NCBI GenBank assembly: GCA_035578175.1 | Contig: JAQMRL010000016.1 | Coordinates: forward strand, 3,163,501 to 3,227,500 | Direction of reading: 5' to 3' | DNA from: Catonia carolina | Taxonomy: Eukaryota; Arthropoda; Insecta; Hemiptera; Achilidae | Length of the DNA: 64,000 nucleotides | In this document: one piece after another, positions 1 through 11,106 of the stretch | How the letters are laid out: every line of letters starts with the position of its first letter | Position numbering within the stretch: position 1 is the first letter of the stretch | Notes under the pieces: model-generated | The model's database searches: none | What the model was told of the DNA's origin: nothing | Seen by the model: only the letters and a program-made list of their open reading frames with translations | Program-made: the position numbers and the translations under genes

Positions 1-74
1 ATTGGTACATGCATGTATGGTGAATGTACATTGTATTTCAGTTGGACCTAATGTTATTGTTTTCTTGTGCGCAG

Positions 75-218
75 GCAGCCTTGAAGTACACCACAACTTA
101 TATTACTTGAGATACCATCCTGTGCTGGGACTGAATCTTAAATATCATTGGAAAAGGAACTCTCATTGACAATTCAGTATCCAAGAAAACTTGCCAATTA
201 AGTGAATTTTCATTAAAG
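75..218 (+). other. Exon-like block, copy 1 (candidate non-coding 5' exon)
   Basis: A 144-nt block is bounded by a pyrimidine-rich acceptor (tttcttgtgcgcag) and a donor (aaag|gtatgt). The same block with both boundaries recurs six times in the window: 144 nt in four copies, 148 nt in two. A short open frame inside it ends in HWKRNSH-stop, and the 4-nt length change in two copies breaks that frame, so coding is unlikely. All copies lie 4-11 kb upstream of a zinc-finger coding exon that itself starts just after an acceptor. A role as 5' untranslated exon of those genes is therefore plausible, but this is inference; no transcript is visible. Confidence 0.45.
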
Positions 219-319
219 GTATGTTAGTTTTATTTCATTAAAATTGATATTTTGTGAAATTCATTGTAGTTTTTTCGGTTTTGATGTTCTCCTAAAGAGA
301 AAAATTTAAAAAGGAATTT

Positions 320-1199
320 TTTTTTTTTTTTTCAAAATAACATTATTCGCAATCAGTTTTTTAAAAATAAACTATAAGCAAATCTTTTGAATGTACAAAT
401 GACAAGTTGAGGCCTCTTTACCCTGAGTACCTCTCATTACATCAATTATTCATGTGTTCAAAGAGAAAATTACTATGTACAAAGATATTTACATTTTACA
501 ATATAGAATACTTTTCACTAAAATTTTATATACATTTAAACTCTTTCAGACAAGTCCAAAACATGGTAACGTTTCAGGCGCCTAACTTCTTCTGCATTAT
601 TTAGAAGATTTATGGCTAATTCATTTTCGTGGCTTTCAAGTCTTGCCTGATATTTTCTATTAAAACGCCTGACTTCGTCCATTACATCAGAAAGGTTGCA
701 ATAATGTATTTCTGCATTCCTTGCAAACCATGGTGCCCTTGTTATAGCCTGAAGAACCTTATTTTGGAACCTTTGAATTATCTCTATGTTACTTCTGCTG
801 GTAGTTCCCCAAAGTTGAACGCCGTACAACCAGACTGGTTTTAGTAACATTTTGTAAAGCAGCAACTTATTCTCAAGAGAGAGTGAAGAGTTCCCACCAA
901 TCAGCCAGTACATCCTTTTGTATTTCAGATTTAATTCATTCCTCTTCATTCTCACATGGGTTTTCCAAGTTAACCACCTGTCAAGATGCATACCCAGGTA
1001 CTTTACAACTTCACTTTGTGGTAAATCAACACCTCCAAGTTTTACTGGTGGACAAGTATTCCTCCGCATTGTAAATGTAACATGCTGCGATTTTGCAGTA
1101 TTGATCTTTACTCTCCATTTTTGAAGCCATGGTTGGATTTGGTCTAAACATTCCTGAAGTTTGTTTGAAGCAACTATTGGATCTCCACTTTTAGCAAGC
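320..1199 (-). mobile_element. 5'-truncated Jockey-clade LINE insertion
   Basis: The insertion is on the minus strand, with its A-tail seen as a T run at about 320-332. It is flanked by a perfect 12-bp target-site duplication, aaaaaggaattt, at 308-319 and 1200-1211. The sister modules at about 23,050 and 53,645 carry the same flanking sequence without the insert, which proves it is a separate insertion made after duplication. It contains a 3' UTR of about 200 bp and the C-terminal third of ORF2. Confidence 0.9.
536..1199 (-). pseudogene. Jockey ORF2 C-terminal fragment (reverse transcriptase end)
   Basis: An open frame of about 220 residues begins just after the place where the RT catalytic FADD box would be (LAKSGDPIVASNKLQ). 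It continues through the conserved thumb motif KYLGMHLDRWLTWKTHV and a C-terminal block with LLKPVWLYGVQLWG, all typical of Jockey-clade ORF2 proteins. The endonuclease domain and the catalytic RT core are missing because of 5' truncation, so it cannot be active. The remaining frame has no internal stop, which suggests a fairly recent insertion. Confidence 0.88.
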
Positions 1200-1326
1200 A
1201 AAAAGGAATTTATGCATACAGAAATAATAGTATTTGTGACTGTCCATGGGAAAAGGGACCCAAGTCAAAAGTAAGATTAGGAGTGATTCTTGCAGATTGT
1301 TTCAGCATTAGCTGAAACAGTTATAT

Positions 1327-1835
1327 TTAAGATTTGGGCTTTTATATGAATTTTAGAGCAAAATTGCAAGTAATACAAATTGTCGAGAACTTAAAAAACT
1401 ACAAGTTCTTTTATATTAAACATTTTATTGTATATTGCTTAGTTTAGGAGTAATTAGCAATTTTCTGTTTTTTTCTCATAAAAACATGTGAAAAAATCGA
1501 TTTTTTAAGATTGCAGTCTTAGCATTTTACATCAAAAGTGTATATAATCTTATTTATAAGAAAATTAAAAGCTCTGCAACTTCTATTTAGAGCTTTTTTT
1601 CTCTCTACAAAGCCTAGTTTAGCATGAAAGAGTGATTTTTCCGTATTATTAAGCCAAACTGAGGTTGATTTTCATTTTTCATCTGTCCCTCATGATTAAA
1701 ATTAGGTTATGTGTATTGAGGTTAGTTTTTTTTTATTTCTAATGTTTTATTATTAATGTTTGGTTATATTGTTAATTTTTTGCATCGGCAAGAGAAAGTT
1801 TGTGAGTGTTTAATACCAGATATTTTGATTTAATC
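1327..1835 (+). repeat. Family-H repeat, 5'-truncated copy
   Basis: Begins at the internal motif aagatttgggcttttatatg and runs toward the H 3' terminus, which is eroded here (gcatcggcaagagaaagttt). It is the shared tail of the 'a' half of the upstream module, with the same truncation point near 23,165 and 53,765, so the truncated H copy predates the duplication. Confidence 0.75.
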
Positions 1836-1912
1836 CACATTGGTACATGCATGTATGGTGAATGTACATTGTATTTCAGTGGGACCTAATGTTATTCTTT
1901 TCTTGTGCGCAG

Positions 1913-2056
1913 GCAGCCTTGAAGTATGCCACTACAAAAATTACTTGAGATACCATCCTGTGCTGGGACTGAATCTTAAATATCATTGGAAAAGGAAGTC
2001 TCATTGACAATTCAGTATCCAGGAAAACTAGCCAATTAAGTGAATTTTCATTAAAG
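1913..2056 (+). other. Exon-like block, copy 2
   Basis: 144 nt between acceptor ...tgtgcgcag and donor aaag|gtaagt, in the 'b' half of unit I. See copy 1 for the interpretation. Confidence 0.45.
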
Positions 2057-2469
2057 GTAAGTTTCTTTTATTTAATTTCATTTAAATTCTGGAAATTCAT
2101 AATAATTATTTCTGTTTAGATATTTTTCTAAAGCGGAAAATTTTGATACTAATTTATGTGAACAGAATTAATAGTATATATTATGGGTATTCGATTAATA
2201 AGGTTCATGTTGTAACCAGATGACGAATTGTTGCAGTGTTGCCACATTTTGAAGCAGAATAGTGTGTGTCTGTTACATTGGTAAGAGTGTGTAATGTCCG
2301 TGTCAAACATAATAGCAACCTGAGTTTGAAGCTCAATTGTTAAAAGAATATGGCATTGATTGTAACACACTATATGTCTAATTATTGCTGGTTTAATTGC
2401 ATGGAACGGTGAAAACTTGAAATTTTTGTCTATTTTTTTTTTAATATTGATAGACTATTGACATTAGAA

Positions 2470-3316
2470 CTAAAAAAAATCCGGTGTGAAACACTCACAC
2501 AACTTTCCCTTGCCAATGAAAATAATAAAATTAGTAAGAAAACATAAGAAATAAACAAAAAAACTAACCTTTATTAACATAAGCTAATTTTAATCATGAG
2601 TGAAAGATGCAAAATTAAAATTAACTTTAGTTTGGTCTTAAAATACGGAAAATCACCCTTTCACGCTAAACTAGGCTCTGTAGAGAAAAATGCTTCAAAT
2701 AAAAGTTTTAGATCATTTAATTTTCATATAAATTTGATTATATACATTTTTGTCTTAAAACTCATACTAATGCCAAAATCTTAAAAAAGTTAATTTTTTA
2801 CACGTTTTTGTGAAAAAAAAACAGAAAATCTCTATTTACCGCTAAACTAAGCGTTACACAAAACAAAGTAACAAATAAAAGTTTGAGGAATATAAATCTC
2901 TACAACTCTTATTAAATTAATTTTTGCGCTATAATGCATAGTAAAGCCGTAATCTTAAAAAACAATATGTTTATGTAAACATAGCTTCACTAAGAATTTC
3001 AGCAAACATGGCGCCTACCCTATCTTGTAGAGCATAAAAGATTTAGTTAACCAGGTGATTTTAAAAAAAATTGTAGGACCCGTTCTTGAGAAGGTAGTGG
3101 CATCTAACTTAAGTTTAAAGTTTTAAGTCTGTATATTGTTCCGTTCATAAGATATTCTGTTCAGACACACGCACACACACAGACCAATTGCTAGAAACAT
3201 GTTTTTTGGGTTCAGGGTGTCTAAAAACGTGTAGATCCGGTGAAAACTCAGTTTCGAAAAATCGACATGAAAACAATACTTTCCTTCCTATATGTTCATG
3301 CAGGTAAGAGAAAGTA
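2470..3316 (-). repeat. Family-H repeat, near full length, minus orientation
   Basis: Runs from aatccggtgtgaaacactca to the hairpin end ggtaagagaaagta. At the equivalent place in unit II a separate H copy sits in the opposite orientation about 60 bp away, so the two are independent insertions. Confidence 0.8.
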
Positions 3317-4263
3317 ATACCCGTTTTTGGAGACTTTTATGGGTGTGCAAACTTGTTGTTGTTGTTGTTTACGTCAACAGCCGAAAGGCTGGTTTGAACC
3401 TGTCGAGGTTTTACTAAGTAAAAACGAGAAGTAAGGTGGTTTACCAATGCCTTCCTCACTGAGTTGAAAGTGTATGCTTATCAGCACGCTAGGCCCTCCG
3501 AAAAGCACTCACTTTCCACCCTGCAAATGACACCTTCACTTTATCCACCACAGGGTCTGGCTGCATAGTGAAATTCATTACTCTCAGAAGAGATAACTCT
3601 GACTAGTGTCTTTTACACCTCTACCTCTTCTGTTCTTAAATAGTTCAGTCATATAAGTGGCTGACTATGTGATAAGAAACAGAACTATTTTTTTTAGCCC
3701 TGGACCAAACAGATAGAGTGCAATTAAAATAACACTCCACCTGCCCGTTTTGGGCATATGTGCAAACTTATTGGCCTATAAATATGTACATAATCATCCA
3801 ATTTTAGTGAAAGTACATCAGAGTGTAGATTAGAGTGTTTCTATTGTGCACATTGAATCTCAGGACCAGAGCTTTTTTATTTCATAATTTTTTGCACTTT
3901 TTGTGACCCATTCCTCTCATGCCACTGTCTCATAAAAAATTATAATTTTATCGCTAGTAAATTTTACTGCAAGTAAATTTTTATTAATATAGTCTATGTA
4001 TAGTTAATTAAAGAAAAAAAACCATCGTAAGCTTAACTTGAGTGAATATACTCGTAATTATTCGTGTAATGCAATAAAGTCAGGTGTTGATCACCTACAA
4101 AGGGTTTGTACTACACGAAATCATTTTCAATGTAACAGTGAAATATACAAACAAAAAGATGGGCAAATTTCAATGGGAGCTCCACTTCGTTTGATTTTAT
4201 CAGAAATTGAGACTATTTTGAAGACATTATGTTACTATATCTAATACGATTCATACACATTGT
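3317..4263. other. Duplicated spacer without a recognisable gene
   Basis: After removing the (AAC)n element, 3317-3920 matches 27,170-27,365 of unit II (gtttttggagacttttatgg, catcagagtgtagattagag). About 3930-4263 is AT-rich with only short, uninformative open frames. No gene is supported. Confidence 0.6.
3355..3758 (-). mobile_element. SINE-like element with (AAC)n tail, copy 1
   Basis: A 404-bp insert is flanked by an 11-bp direct repeat, tgtgcaaactt, at 3344-3354 and 3759-3769. The uninterrupted site is seen in unit II near 27,210. On the minus strand it starts near tatgcccaaaacgggcaggt and ends in (AAC)n, seen here as (gtt)n. A second full copy in the opposite orientation is at 62,785-63,179. 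It has no open frame. The simple-repeat tail and target duplication point to mobilisation by LINE machinery. A box-B-like ggttcaaacc lies near the tail end and may be coincidental. Confidence 0.85.
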
Positions 4264-4407
4264 CCACGGAGGTGCCCCAGTGGTTAGCACGCTCCGCTGC
4301 AAAGCTGAGGTACCCGGTTCGATTCCTTGCCAGGGTGTGGAAAATTATTACAAGTTCAAACGCATTGTAGTCACTAATAACCAAGATGTTGATGCGACTT
4401 AAAAAAA
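4264..4407 (+). mobile_element. tRNA-derived SINE (SINE-1)
   Basis: The head carries a pol III A-box-like agtggttagcacgc and a B box, ggttcgattcc. A unique part ends in gttgatgcgacttaaaaaaa. Minus-strand copies of the same family are at 9,025-9,174 and 39,014-39,163. The tRNA-like head is not a functional tRNA because the stems do not close and it continues into the SINE body. Confidence 0.85.
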
Positions 4408-4412
4408 CCAAA

Positions 4413-5312
4413 TAAAATCTCCTGTTAAACACTCACACTACTTTCTCTTGCCAATGTAGATAATGAACAATGCTATGTTTATTTAGGAGTGAACAATGTA
4501 AAATGAAAAACATAACCTAATTGTAATCGTGAGTGAATGATGCAAAATGAAAGTCAACCCAGCTGTGGAATTTTAAAATATGGAAAATCACTAATTGGCA
4601 CTAAAATACGCTCTGTAGCAGAACATGCTTGAAATAAAAGTTGTAGATTTTAAAATTTTCCATAACTTTGTATTATAATGTAAAGTTTTTGTTGTAAAGT
4701 GCATACTGATGGCGCATTAAACTAAGCAAATAAACTAATTGCCACTAAACTAAGCATTGTACTAAATACAATAATTAGCATTAAATTTGAAATAAAAGTT
4801 GTAGGTTTTTAAATGTGCTACAATTTTTATTGTATACACTTTTGCCCTAAATGCATATTAAGGCCGCATTCTTTGAAACCATTTTTTTCTACGAGAGCAC
4901 AGCCTGGCCAAGAATTTCAGCAACCAGTGCCTACATTATCACATAGATCTTAAAAAATATAGTAATTGAGGTGATCTTGAAAAAATCACAAGAGCTTTTT
5001 TTGAGAAAATTACAAAACAGTTAAAAATGATACCAATAAACTACTTCTAGCAGGTGACCGATTTTGATAAAATGTTCAAGTCAGTTCCTCTAGTAGTACA
5101 TAACTTGCATTTCAAGTTTCAACTTTGTACAGTGTTATGTGCTTGAGATATATTATTCACAAACAATAAGACCAATTACTAAAACATGTTTTTTGGGTTC
5201 AGCTACTCTGAAAACAGATATATCCGGTTAAAACTCTCTTTCAGAAATCAACATGGAAATGATACTTTCCTTCCAATATATTCATATAGGCAAGAGAAAG
5301 TGAGTATTAAAT
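4413..5312 (-). repeat. Family-H repeat, minus orientation
   Basis: Runs from aatctcctgttaaacactca to the hairpin terminus tattcatataggcaagagaaag. The portion from about 4738 onward is shared with 34,096-34,660 and marks the start of the well-aligned part of duplication A/B. Confidence 0.8.
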
Positions 5313-5329
5313 GACAGCTTACATCATGA

Positions 5330-6253
5330 CAATAATTGCTTATTTTATTTGATACCAGCGTGTCATTTTTTGTTATGTTTAAGGCAAAATGATACATTTG
5401 TTGTGAAACCAAAATTTATAGCGCGTGAACAAGTGTCAGAGAAGAAATAAAAGTACTGTACCAAATACTAGTGCTTGTATAGTATAGGCCGGGTACTGGC
5501 AACAATAAAACAATTATTCTAATGTATCGTCAGAATGATGTAAATTACTTATGTTAAGTTGTTTTTTAATTCCTAATGTGTGTATGTTGCAATCGGTCCC
5601 AATGAGATAAGAATGCTGTGTATGACGTAAAATGGAGGTGTAGTCTTGCACTGCCTCAGGCCAATTATTCCTGCGAGGGTATGGTTAATTGAACCCCAAC
5701 CATCAAAGTACACCGGTAACCACTGTCTAGTATTGAAATGCGTATAAAAGTAAAACTACCTTGACTAGGATTTGAACTAGGAACGTACGTCTCCTTAAAT
5801 AGCTGTGTGTTCAGGTGAGTTGCAGTGACGACTTTACCTCTAGACTAACCTGGTGGGTACTTAGGTAAGGTGTGTGCATATGAAAAGTAAAGTGACTATA
5901 GATGATGGGTGAGGGACGGACAGACGGACGGGGAGTGGAGGATATCAGTTGCTCTTCTGTAAGGGCCACAAGCCAGTAACCGGCCTCTACCATCGGAAGT
6001 GACTGTACGTGATGGGCTGGGGGTGTGGTGGAGTGGAGCCAGTGCAGCCACAATTCAAATAACACAAGATCATGCCAAACAATTCAAAAAAACACAGCTG
6101 ATGATTTCTAGCATTTATTTAAAAAATTGTGATACCATCACACAACTTTCTCTTGCCAATGTAGATAATGAACAATATCATGTATACGTGATGCGTGGCA
6201 GTGCCACAGGTGTTTCTGTCATTAAATATAATAAAATGTGTTGTTGTTTTCAG
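5330..6253 (+). promoter_or_regulatory. Conserved 5' flank of zinc-finger gene A, ending in a splice acceptor
   Basis: The segment is shared with 34,650-36,449 and 59,170-61,337. It includes a stretch around cacaagccagtaac and a polypyrimidine-type acceptor (tgttgttgttttcag, ending at 6253) immediately before the ATG. A core promoter was not identified. A 50-bp piece at 6125-6175 is itself an end of family H, so the upstream open frame from 5999 that runs into the gene is probably intronic. Confidence 0.5.
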
Positions 6254-7528
6254 ATGGCTGATGCAACTGGAGTGGGAGTGGACTCTTCAAGCAGAACAGC
6301 CCCACAAGTGTGTAAATTATGTAGACTGGCTACCATTGACTGCCACAACAAGAATAAACTCATTGCGTACTGTGCAAAGTGTAAGAAGAGATTACGTAAA
6401 AAAAGAACCAAATCTTGGTATGGTAAAATTAAACAGCTGTACGACTCTTGTTTGACTTGCATGAATACGTTTTATAATAACCTCTCATACGAACCACATG
6501 ACTGTACACTAGAAGGCATATTCGTTTGTGATGGTTGTGGCAGAGTATTCCTCCACAAGGAGAATATAACGCTACATGTAAGTAAATGTCACAAAATCAT
6601 TTCAAAAATGAATGCAACTGTAAGTGGAAATAATGGCCAAAGAGATTCAAAATCGGAATTGGAGTTGGAACATTGTGGGAGTACTTCTAAATTGAGTGAA
6701 AGTAGCAGTGGCCACAAGATGTCTAAATCAACTGACAACGTGATTGGCCAGTCTAAATTACTCAAAACATGTAAAGATGTCACTTGTAGTATTTGTGGAA
6801 AGGTTTTTAGTTTTAAATCCGCTTTAACTACACATATGCGTGTACATACAGGAGAGAAACCTTTTAAGTGTAAGTTTTGCAACAAAGACTTTAAATACCT
6901 TGGAAATTTAAAAACACATTTGCGAATTCATACGGGTGAGAAACCATTCAAGTGTGAATTCTGTAATAAAAAGTTTACACAGTCATCTAATTTAAATAGG
7001 CACCTGCGTTTACATACAGGGGAGAATCCGTTTAAATGTAAATTCTGTAACAAAAAGTTTACCCGGTCATCTGATTTAACTATACATGTGCGTTTACATA
7101 CAGGGGAGAAACCGTTTAAATGTAAATTCTGTAACAAAAAGTTTATCCGGTCATCTGATTTAACTATACATGTGCGTTTACATACAGGGGAGAAACCGTT
7201 CAAATGTAAATTCTGTAATAAAAAGTTTACTCAGTCCGGTGATTTAACTAAACATGTGCGTTTACATACTGGGGAGAAGCCATTCAAATGTAAATTCTGT
7301 AATAAAAAGTTTACACAGTCAACTAGTTTAAATACTCACATGCGTTTGCATACTGGGGAGAAACCGTTTAAATGTAAATTCTGTAACAAAAAGTTTACAG
7401 ATTCATCTGCTTTAACTAATCATGTGCGTTTACATACTGGGGAGAAGCCATTCAAATGTAAATTCTGTAATAAAAAGTTTACACAGTCATCTAATTTAAT
7501 TACACACATGCGTAGACATATAGAATAG
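6254..7528 (+). CDS. C2H2 zinc-finger protein, nine-finger copy A
   Basis: Encodes 424 residues from an ATG placed exactly after a splice acceptor. An N-terminal Cys cluster (C20, C23, C30, C40, C43, C66, C69, C84) is followed by an isolated degenerate finger (C92, C95, H108, C112/H113), a Ser-rich linker (about 115-175) and nine tandem 28-residue C2H2 fingers from C178 to the C-terminus, joined by TGEKPF linkers. This is the layout of a sequence-specific nuclear DNA-binding protein; the target is unknown. Fingers 3-9 are near-copies (KFCNKKF) that differ mainly at helix positions contacting DNA. A polyadenylation signal aataaa lies at 7605-7610. The sister gene at 36,450 has six fingers. The N-terminal cluster somewhat resembles an insect ZAD, but that is not established. 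Upstream exons are probably non-coding. Confidence 0.88.
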   Translation: MADATGVGVDSSSRTAPQVCKLCRLATIDCHNKNKLIAYCAKCKKRLRKKRTKSWYGKIKQLYDSCLTCMNTFYNNLSYEPHDCTLEGIFVCDGCGRVFLHKENITLHVSKCHKIISKMNATVSGNNGQRDSKSELELEHCGSTSKLSESSSGHKMSKSTDNVIGQSKLLKTCKDVTCSICGKVFSFKSALTTHMRVHTGEKPFKCKFCNKDFKYLGNLKTHLRIHTGEKPFKCEFCNKKFTQSSNLNRHLRLHTGENPFKCKFCNKKFTRSSDLTIHVRLHTGEKPFKCKFCNKKFIRSSDLTIHVRLHTGEKPFKCKFCNKKFTQSGDLTKHVRLHTGEKPFKCKFCNKKFTQSTSLNTHMRLHTGEKPFKCKFCNKKFTDSSALTNHVRLHTGEKPFKCKFCNKKFTQSSNLITHMRRHIE

Positions 7529-7808
7529 AAAACACACAATTGTATGATTTGCAATAATAATATCCATGTGCTTCACCTTTAAAAGCCATTTTTGTATGAA
7601 CACAAATAAACCATAAAAATATAAATCGTGCAGTAAAATTTCTCTGCTATTCATGGCTTCTTCTAGAAGTTTGCTTATTTATAGAGGAGAGTGAAAGTGC
7701 AGATGTAAAGTTTGCAAAATAAACTCTGTACAATTAAAGTCATTCAAGAACACATTGCATGCGTAACCCACAGGATGGACACTTGGTCTGTTAAATGTGT
7801 TTCTTTTT
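7529..7808 (+). other. 3' flank of zinc-finger gene A
   Basis: Matches 37,473-37,754. Contains AATAAA-type signals at 7605-7610 and about 7721 (gcaaaataaactct). No other coding potential seen. Confidence 0.6.
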
Positions 7809-8665
7809 TTGACTTTCTCTTGTCTATGTGAATATGTAGGAAGGAAAGTATTGTTTACATGTCAATGTTTTGAAAGCAGGTTTTCACCAGACATACACGT
7901 TTTCAGATCTGCAGTTTCCAAAAAACATGTTTTAGTGGTTGGTATGTGTGTGTGTGTGTTTGTGTTTGTCTTCTAAGTATCTCAAGAATGGAACGTGGTA
8001 CGAAGTTCAAACTTAAAACTTAAGTTAGGTACCACTAGAGGACCCGACACAAACATTTTCAACAAAATCAGTCAACTGGAAATAGAATTTTTTGACATTT
8101 TGCAATTTTTATTAAATTAGCTCATGATTTTTTTTGAATTGCGTCATTTACTACATATTTATGCTCTACAAGATACAGTAGGTGCGCCATGTCTGCTGAA
8201 ATTCTTGGGGGATGCTGTTCTCTTGTAGGAAAAGTGGGTTTTTTAATATTGCGGCCTTAATATGCATTTTAGCGAAGAAGTGTCGTATAATGCTTAGTTT
8301 AGCAATAATTAGTGATATTTTGTTGTTTATATTTTCATGAAATTCTGTATAAAAAATGGATTTTTTATGATATTGCTTTTAGTATGCATTTGATGACAGA
8401 AGTGTATATAATCAGATTTATAGGAAATTTAATGATCTTCATTTTTTATTGAAAGAATTTTCTCTACAGAGCCTATTTTAGCGTCAACAAGTGATTTTCC
8501 ATGTTATTTAGCCAAACTAAGGTAGGGTTTCATTTTGCATCATTCACTTACAATTAAAATTATGTTAATTTTTTTTGAGGTTAGTTTTTAATTTTATACT
8601 AATGTTAGGTTATATTGTTCATAATTTGCATTTGGGAGTGAAAGTCGTGTGAGTGTTAAATACGA
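7809..8665 (+). repeat. Family-H repeat, plus orientation
   Basis: Full-length-type copy from gactttctcttgtctatgtg, with (tg)n near 7945-7965, to gggagtgaaagtcgtgtgag. Shared with copy B at 37,755-38,660, so it was present before duplication. Confidence 0.85.
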
Positions 8666-8934
8666 GATTTCTGTACTCAGTTTTAATAGGCAATGTGTGT
8701 TGAGGGGTGCAGGGGGGATTTTGTACTCGGCTGTTATGTCAGAATAGCGTGAATGATTTTGTAGACTACATCTGAAGTCATAGACCCATCATCAGAGTAT
8801 AGAAAATATATTGTAAAAGTACTTTAATATTCATCACTGACCTGTTACAGCTGTTATACCGCTTGTTTTTACATTTTAATTATGAACATGTTTTGGTGTT
8901 CAACATCATTAGAGCACTCAAATTTTAAAAAAGT
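8666..8934. other. Spacer, no gene seen
   Basis: Conserved with 38,661-38,919 (gtcatagacccatcatcaga). No open frame of note. Confidence 0.6.
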
Positions 8935-9935
8935 TTATGTGAAACACTCATACAACTTTCTCCTGGCAATGAAATTTATGAACAATAAACCCAACATTAG
9001 AAATAAACAAAAAACTTAACTTTATTTTTTTTAAGTCGCATCAACAGCTTGGTCATTAGGGACTATGTGGGTTAAGAAACTGGATAGTATAATAATTTCC
9101 TGACCCTAGCCGGAAATCAAACCCAGGAACTCCGCGTTGTAGGCGAGCATGCTACCACTACACTACACAGGTGGTAATAACCATATTTTAATCATGAGTG
9201 GAATGATGCTAAATAAAAACCAACCTTAGTTTTTGGCTTAATATTGCGGAAAATCACTCTTTGACGCTAAACAATGCTCTGTAGAGAAAAATGCTTGAAA
9301 TAAAAGTTGTAGATTTTTTAATTTCCTATAAATTTCACTCTAAATCCATTGTTATATTAATGTTCATGAAAACAAAAACAGAAAATCGCTAATTACCGCT
9401 AAACTTAGCGTTACACAAAGAAATGTTTGAAATAAAAGTTGTATTTATACAACTTCTGCGCTAAAATGCATATAATAACATATAAAATGCATAATCTTAA
9501 TAAATCCATTTTTTCTATAAGAGATTAGCCTCTCCAAGAATTTCAGCGGACATGGCGCGCCTACCGTATCTTGTAGAGCATAATTATGTAGTAAATTAGG
9601 CGAGTTTTAAAAAAATTGTAGAAGCCGTTTAAGAGAAAATTGTGAAAAAGTTGAAAATTACACGAATAAACTACTACTTCCGATTGACTGATTTTGATGA
9701 AAAAGTTCGTGTCAGGTCTTCTAGTTGCACGTAACTTAGGTTTCAAGTTTTAGCTGTGTACGATGTTCGGTTGTTGAGATATTATGTTCACACGCACAGA
9801 CCAATCACTATAAAAAAATTTTGGTAGGAGGGAGTCTGGAAACAAGTATACCTGGTGACAACTAGAATTAGTAAAATCAACATGAAAACAATACTTTCCT
9901 TCTTATATATTCATATAGGCAAGAGAAAGTAAAAA
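8935..9935 (-). repeat. Family-H repeat, minus orientation, with SINE-1 insert
   Basis: Runs from the tgtgaaacactcatacaact end to the hairpin end tcatataggcaagagaaagt. It is interrupted by SINE-1 at 9,025-9,174. The same nested arrangement is present in copy B. Confidence 0.85.
9025..9174 (-). mobile_element. tRNA-derived SINE-1, copy 2
   Basis: Reverse complement of the 4,264 family: the T run and aagtcgcatcaac are the tail, and the tRNA-like head ends near the caggtgg at 9,174. It lies inside a family-H repeat and is shared with 39,014-39,163. Confidence 0.85.
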
Positions 9936-10596
9936 GCTAAATGTATTAAAATGTGTAGAAGATGTACGTTGAGTCATTCGTGTAAACCTGTTTAATCATT
10001 TGATTTGATCGTTTTTCGTATTCTCTGCTGATAAGAACCACAGTCAATGTTACTTGATCATTTTTAAATTAACCTCTTTGTTAAAAATGTTTTACCTCTG
10101 TTTATTTTATCTGTTTGTTTGCATGGAACATCTCACACTTGTTGAATCATTTTTTCATTTTATTATCGCATAGATTAAGTTAAAATTCTTTTCCAATTTC
10201 TAAACTTTTTTGTATTGTATTTCTGTAACATTTTTTCAATTTGTGTAATTTGGTATGATGTAATCACACTTCATTGTGTTTGGTCGTACCATTTTAACAT
10301 TTCCAACATGTTGTTTAGTCATACCATTGTAATCCTCATTTCAACATTCTATTTTATAAACGCATCTTTTATTGTTATTTACTCCATTCACTTCATTCAT
10401 GTTTACGTGTATGGGGTAACAGTTTCTCATCCTCACATATGAATGAAATTTTATACAATTTATTTCTTGTTCTACATAATGTATTTGTAATTATTTTATT
10501 ATATTTCATAGAATGTATGGTTTCTGCTCTGTATGGTTATTTTTCTCTTCGGCTGTTGTTTAATCAGTTTTCAAATGTAAATTGTAATTAATTGTA
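9936..10596. other. Duplicated non-coding spacer
   Basis: About 660 bp matching 43,606-44,274 closely (tgaatcattttttcatttta, ctgctctgtatggttatttt). Strongly T-rich on the plus strand. The short open frame near 10,215 is not convincing as protein. Confidence 0.6.
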
Positions 10597-10788
10597 CAGT
10601 CCATTTGAAATAGCATGATAGTATTACTTAAATGGAATAAAGAACAGAGGGAATTTTTTAATGTGCTCATGCGTCAGTGCTACCACTAGAATAATTAAAA
10701 GGGAAATTTTACTTTCGAAAAGGGAATTTTTATTCAGAAAAGTTACCGCCATTCAGAGATTTACTATCATGCTATTTTGAATGGACTA
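10597..10788. mobile_element. 192-bp TA-target MITE
   Basis: Inverted ends: cagtccatttgaaatagcat at the left, and the right end reads tagtccattcaaaatagcat on the other strand. It is flanked by TA on both sides (10,595-10,596 and 10,789-10,790), as expected for a Tc1/mariner-type non-autonomous element. It has a paralogous copy at 44,275-44,467. Confidence 0.8.
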
Positions 10789-11106
10789 TATTTTGTTTTT
10801 TGTTATATCCATTATTATTTTTGTCATCATGCCATGAATCTTATGGCTCTTATTTTGTTAATTGCAGGTTTAAGACACTTAAATTGTTCTTGTAATTTTT
10901 AGTTTGCAATAAATAATAGTTGTAATTCGTAAACTATACTGTGTTAATTATTTAATTTACCTAGATCCCAAAACGGACCTTAGAGATAAGTGTCACAATA
11001 CATTATTGTCTAATGACTGGATGTGTAAGTTCAGTTGAGGCTGTCAACTAAATACATAATTTGGAATCTGTTATATTGTAATAATCTGTTTCCACCTTGT
11101 CATTTT

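Larger units (their letters stand above)
1..2440 (+). repeat. Unit I, 5' part: two exon-like repeat blocks (Xa, Xb)
   Basis: This is the first of three copies of a module that recurs at 21,655-26,220 and 52,170-57,060. Each module has an 'a' half (followed by a motif around gacccaagtcaaaagtaag and then the end of a family-H repeat) and a 'b' half (followed by a 250-bp stretch around gggcattcgattaagaaggt). Both halves contain the same exon-like block. In this copy the 'a' half is interrupted by a Jockey fragment. The module lies upstream of a zinc-finger exon in every unit. Confidence 0.75.

Noticed and set aside
2596..2784. Short open frames within family H (also 23,608, 26,987, 29,499, 57,575)
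   Set aside because: Not conserved among H copies; the element appears non-coding.
4264..4340. Possible tRNA gene
   Set aside because: Has A and B boxes but no closed acceptor or anticodon stems, and it continues into a SINE body with other copies in the window.
5811..6065. Minus-strand open frame present in all three units (also at 35,184 and 59,642)
   Set aside because: Its repetition is explained by the duplication; length and frame shift between copies, so it is not conserved as protein.
5999..6253. Upstream in-frame extension of zinc-finger gene A (85 extra codons)
   Set aside because: It includes an end of family H and sequence that is not in frame in copies B and C; a strong splice acceptor directly precedes the ATG at 6254 in all three copies, so the extension is most likely intron.
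7945..7965. (TG)n tracts as independent microsatellites
   Set aside because: They occur at the same internal position of each H copy and are part of that repeat.
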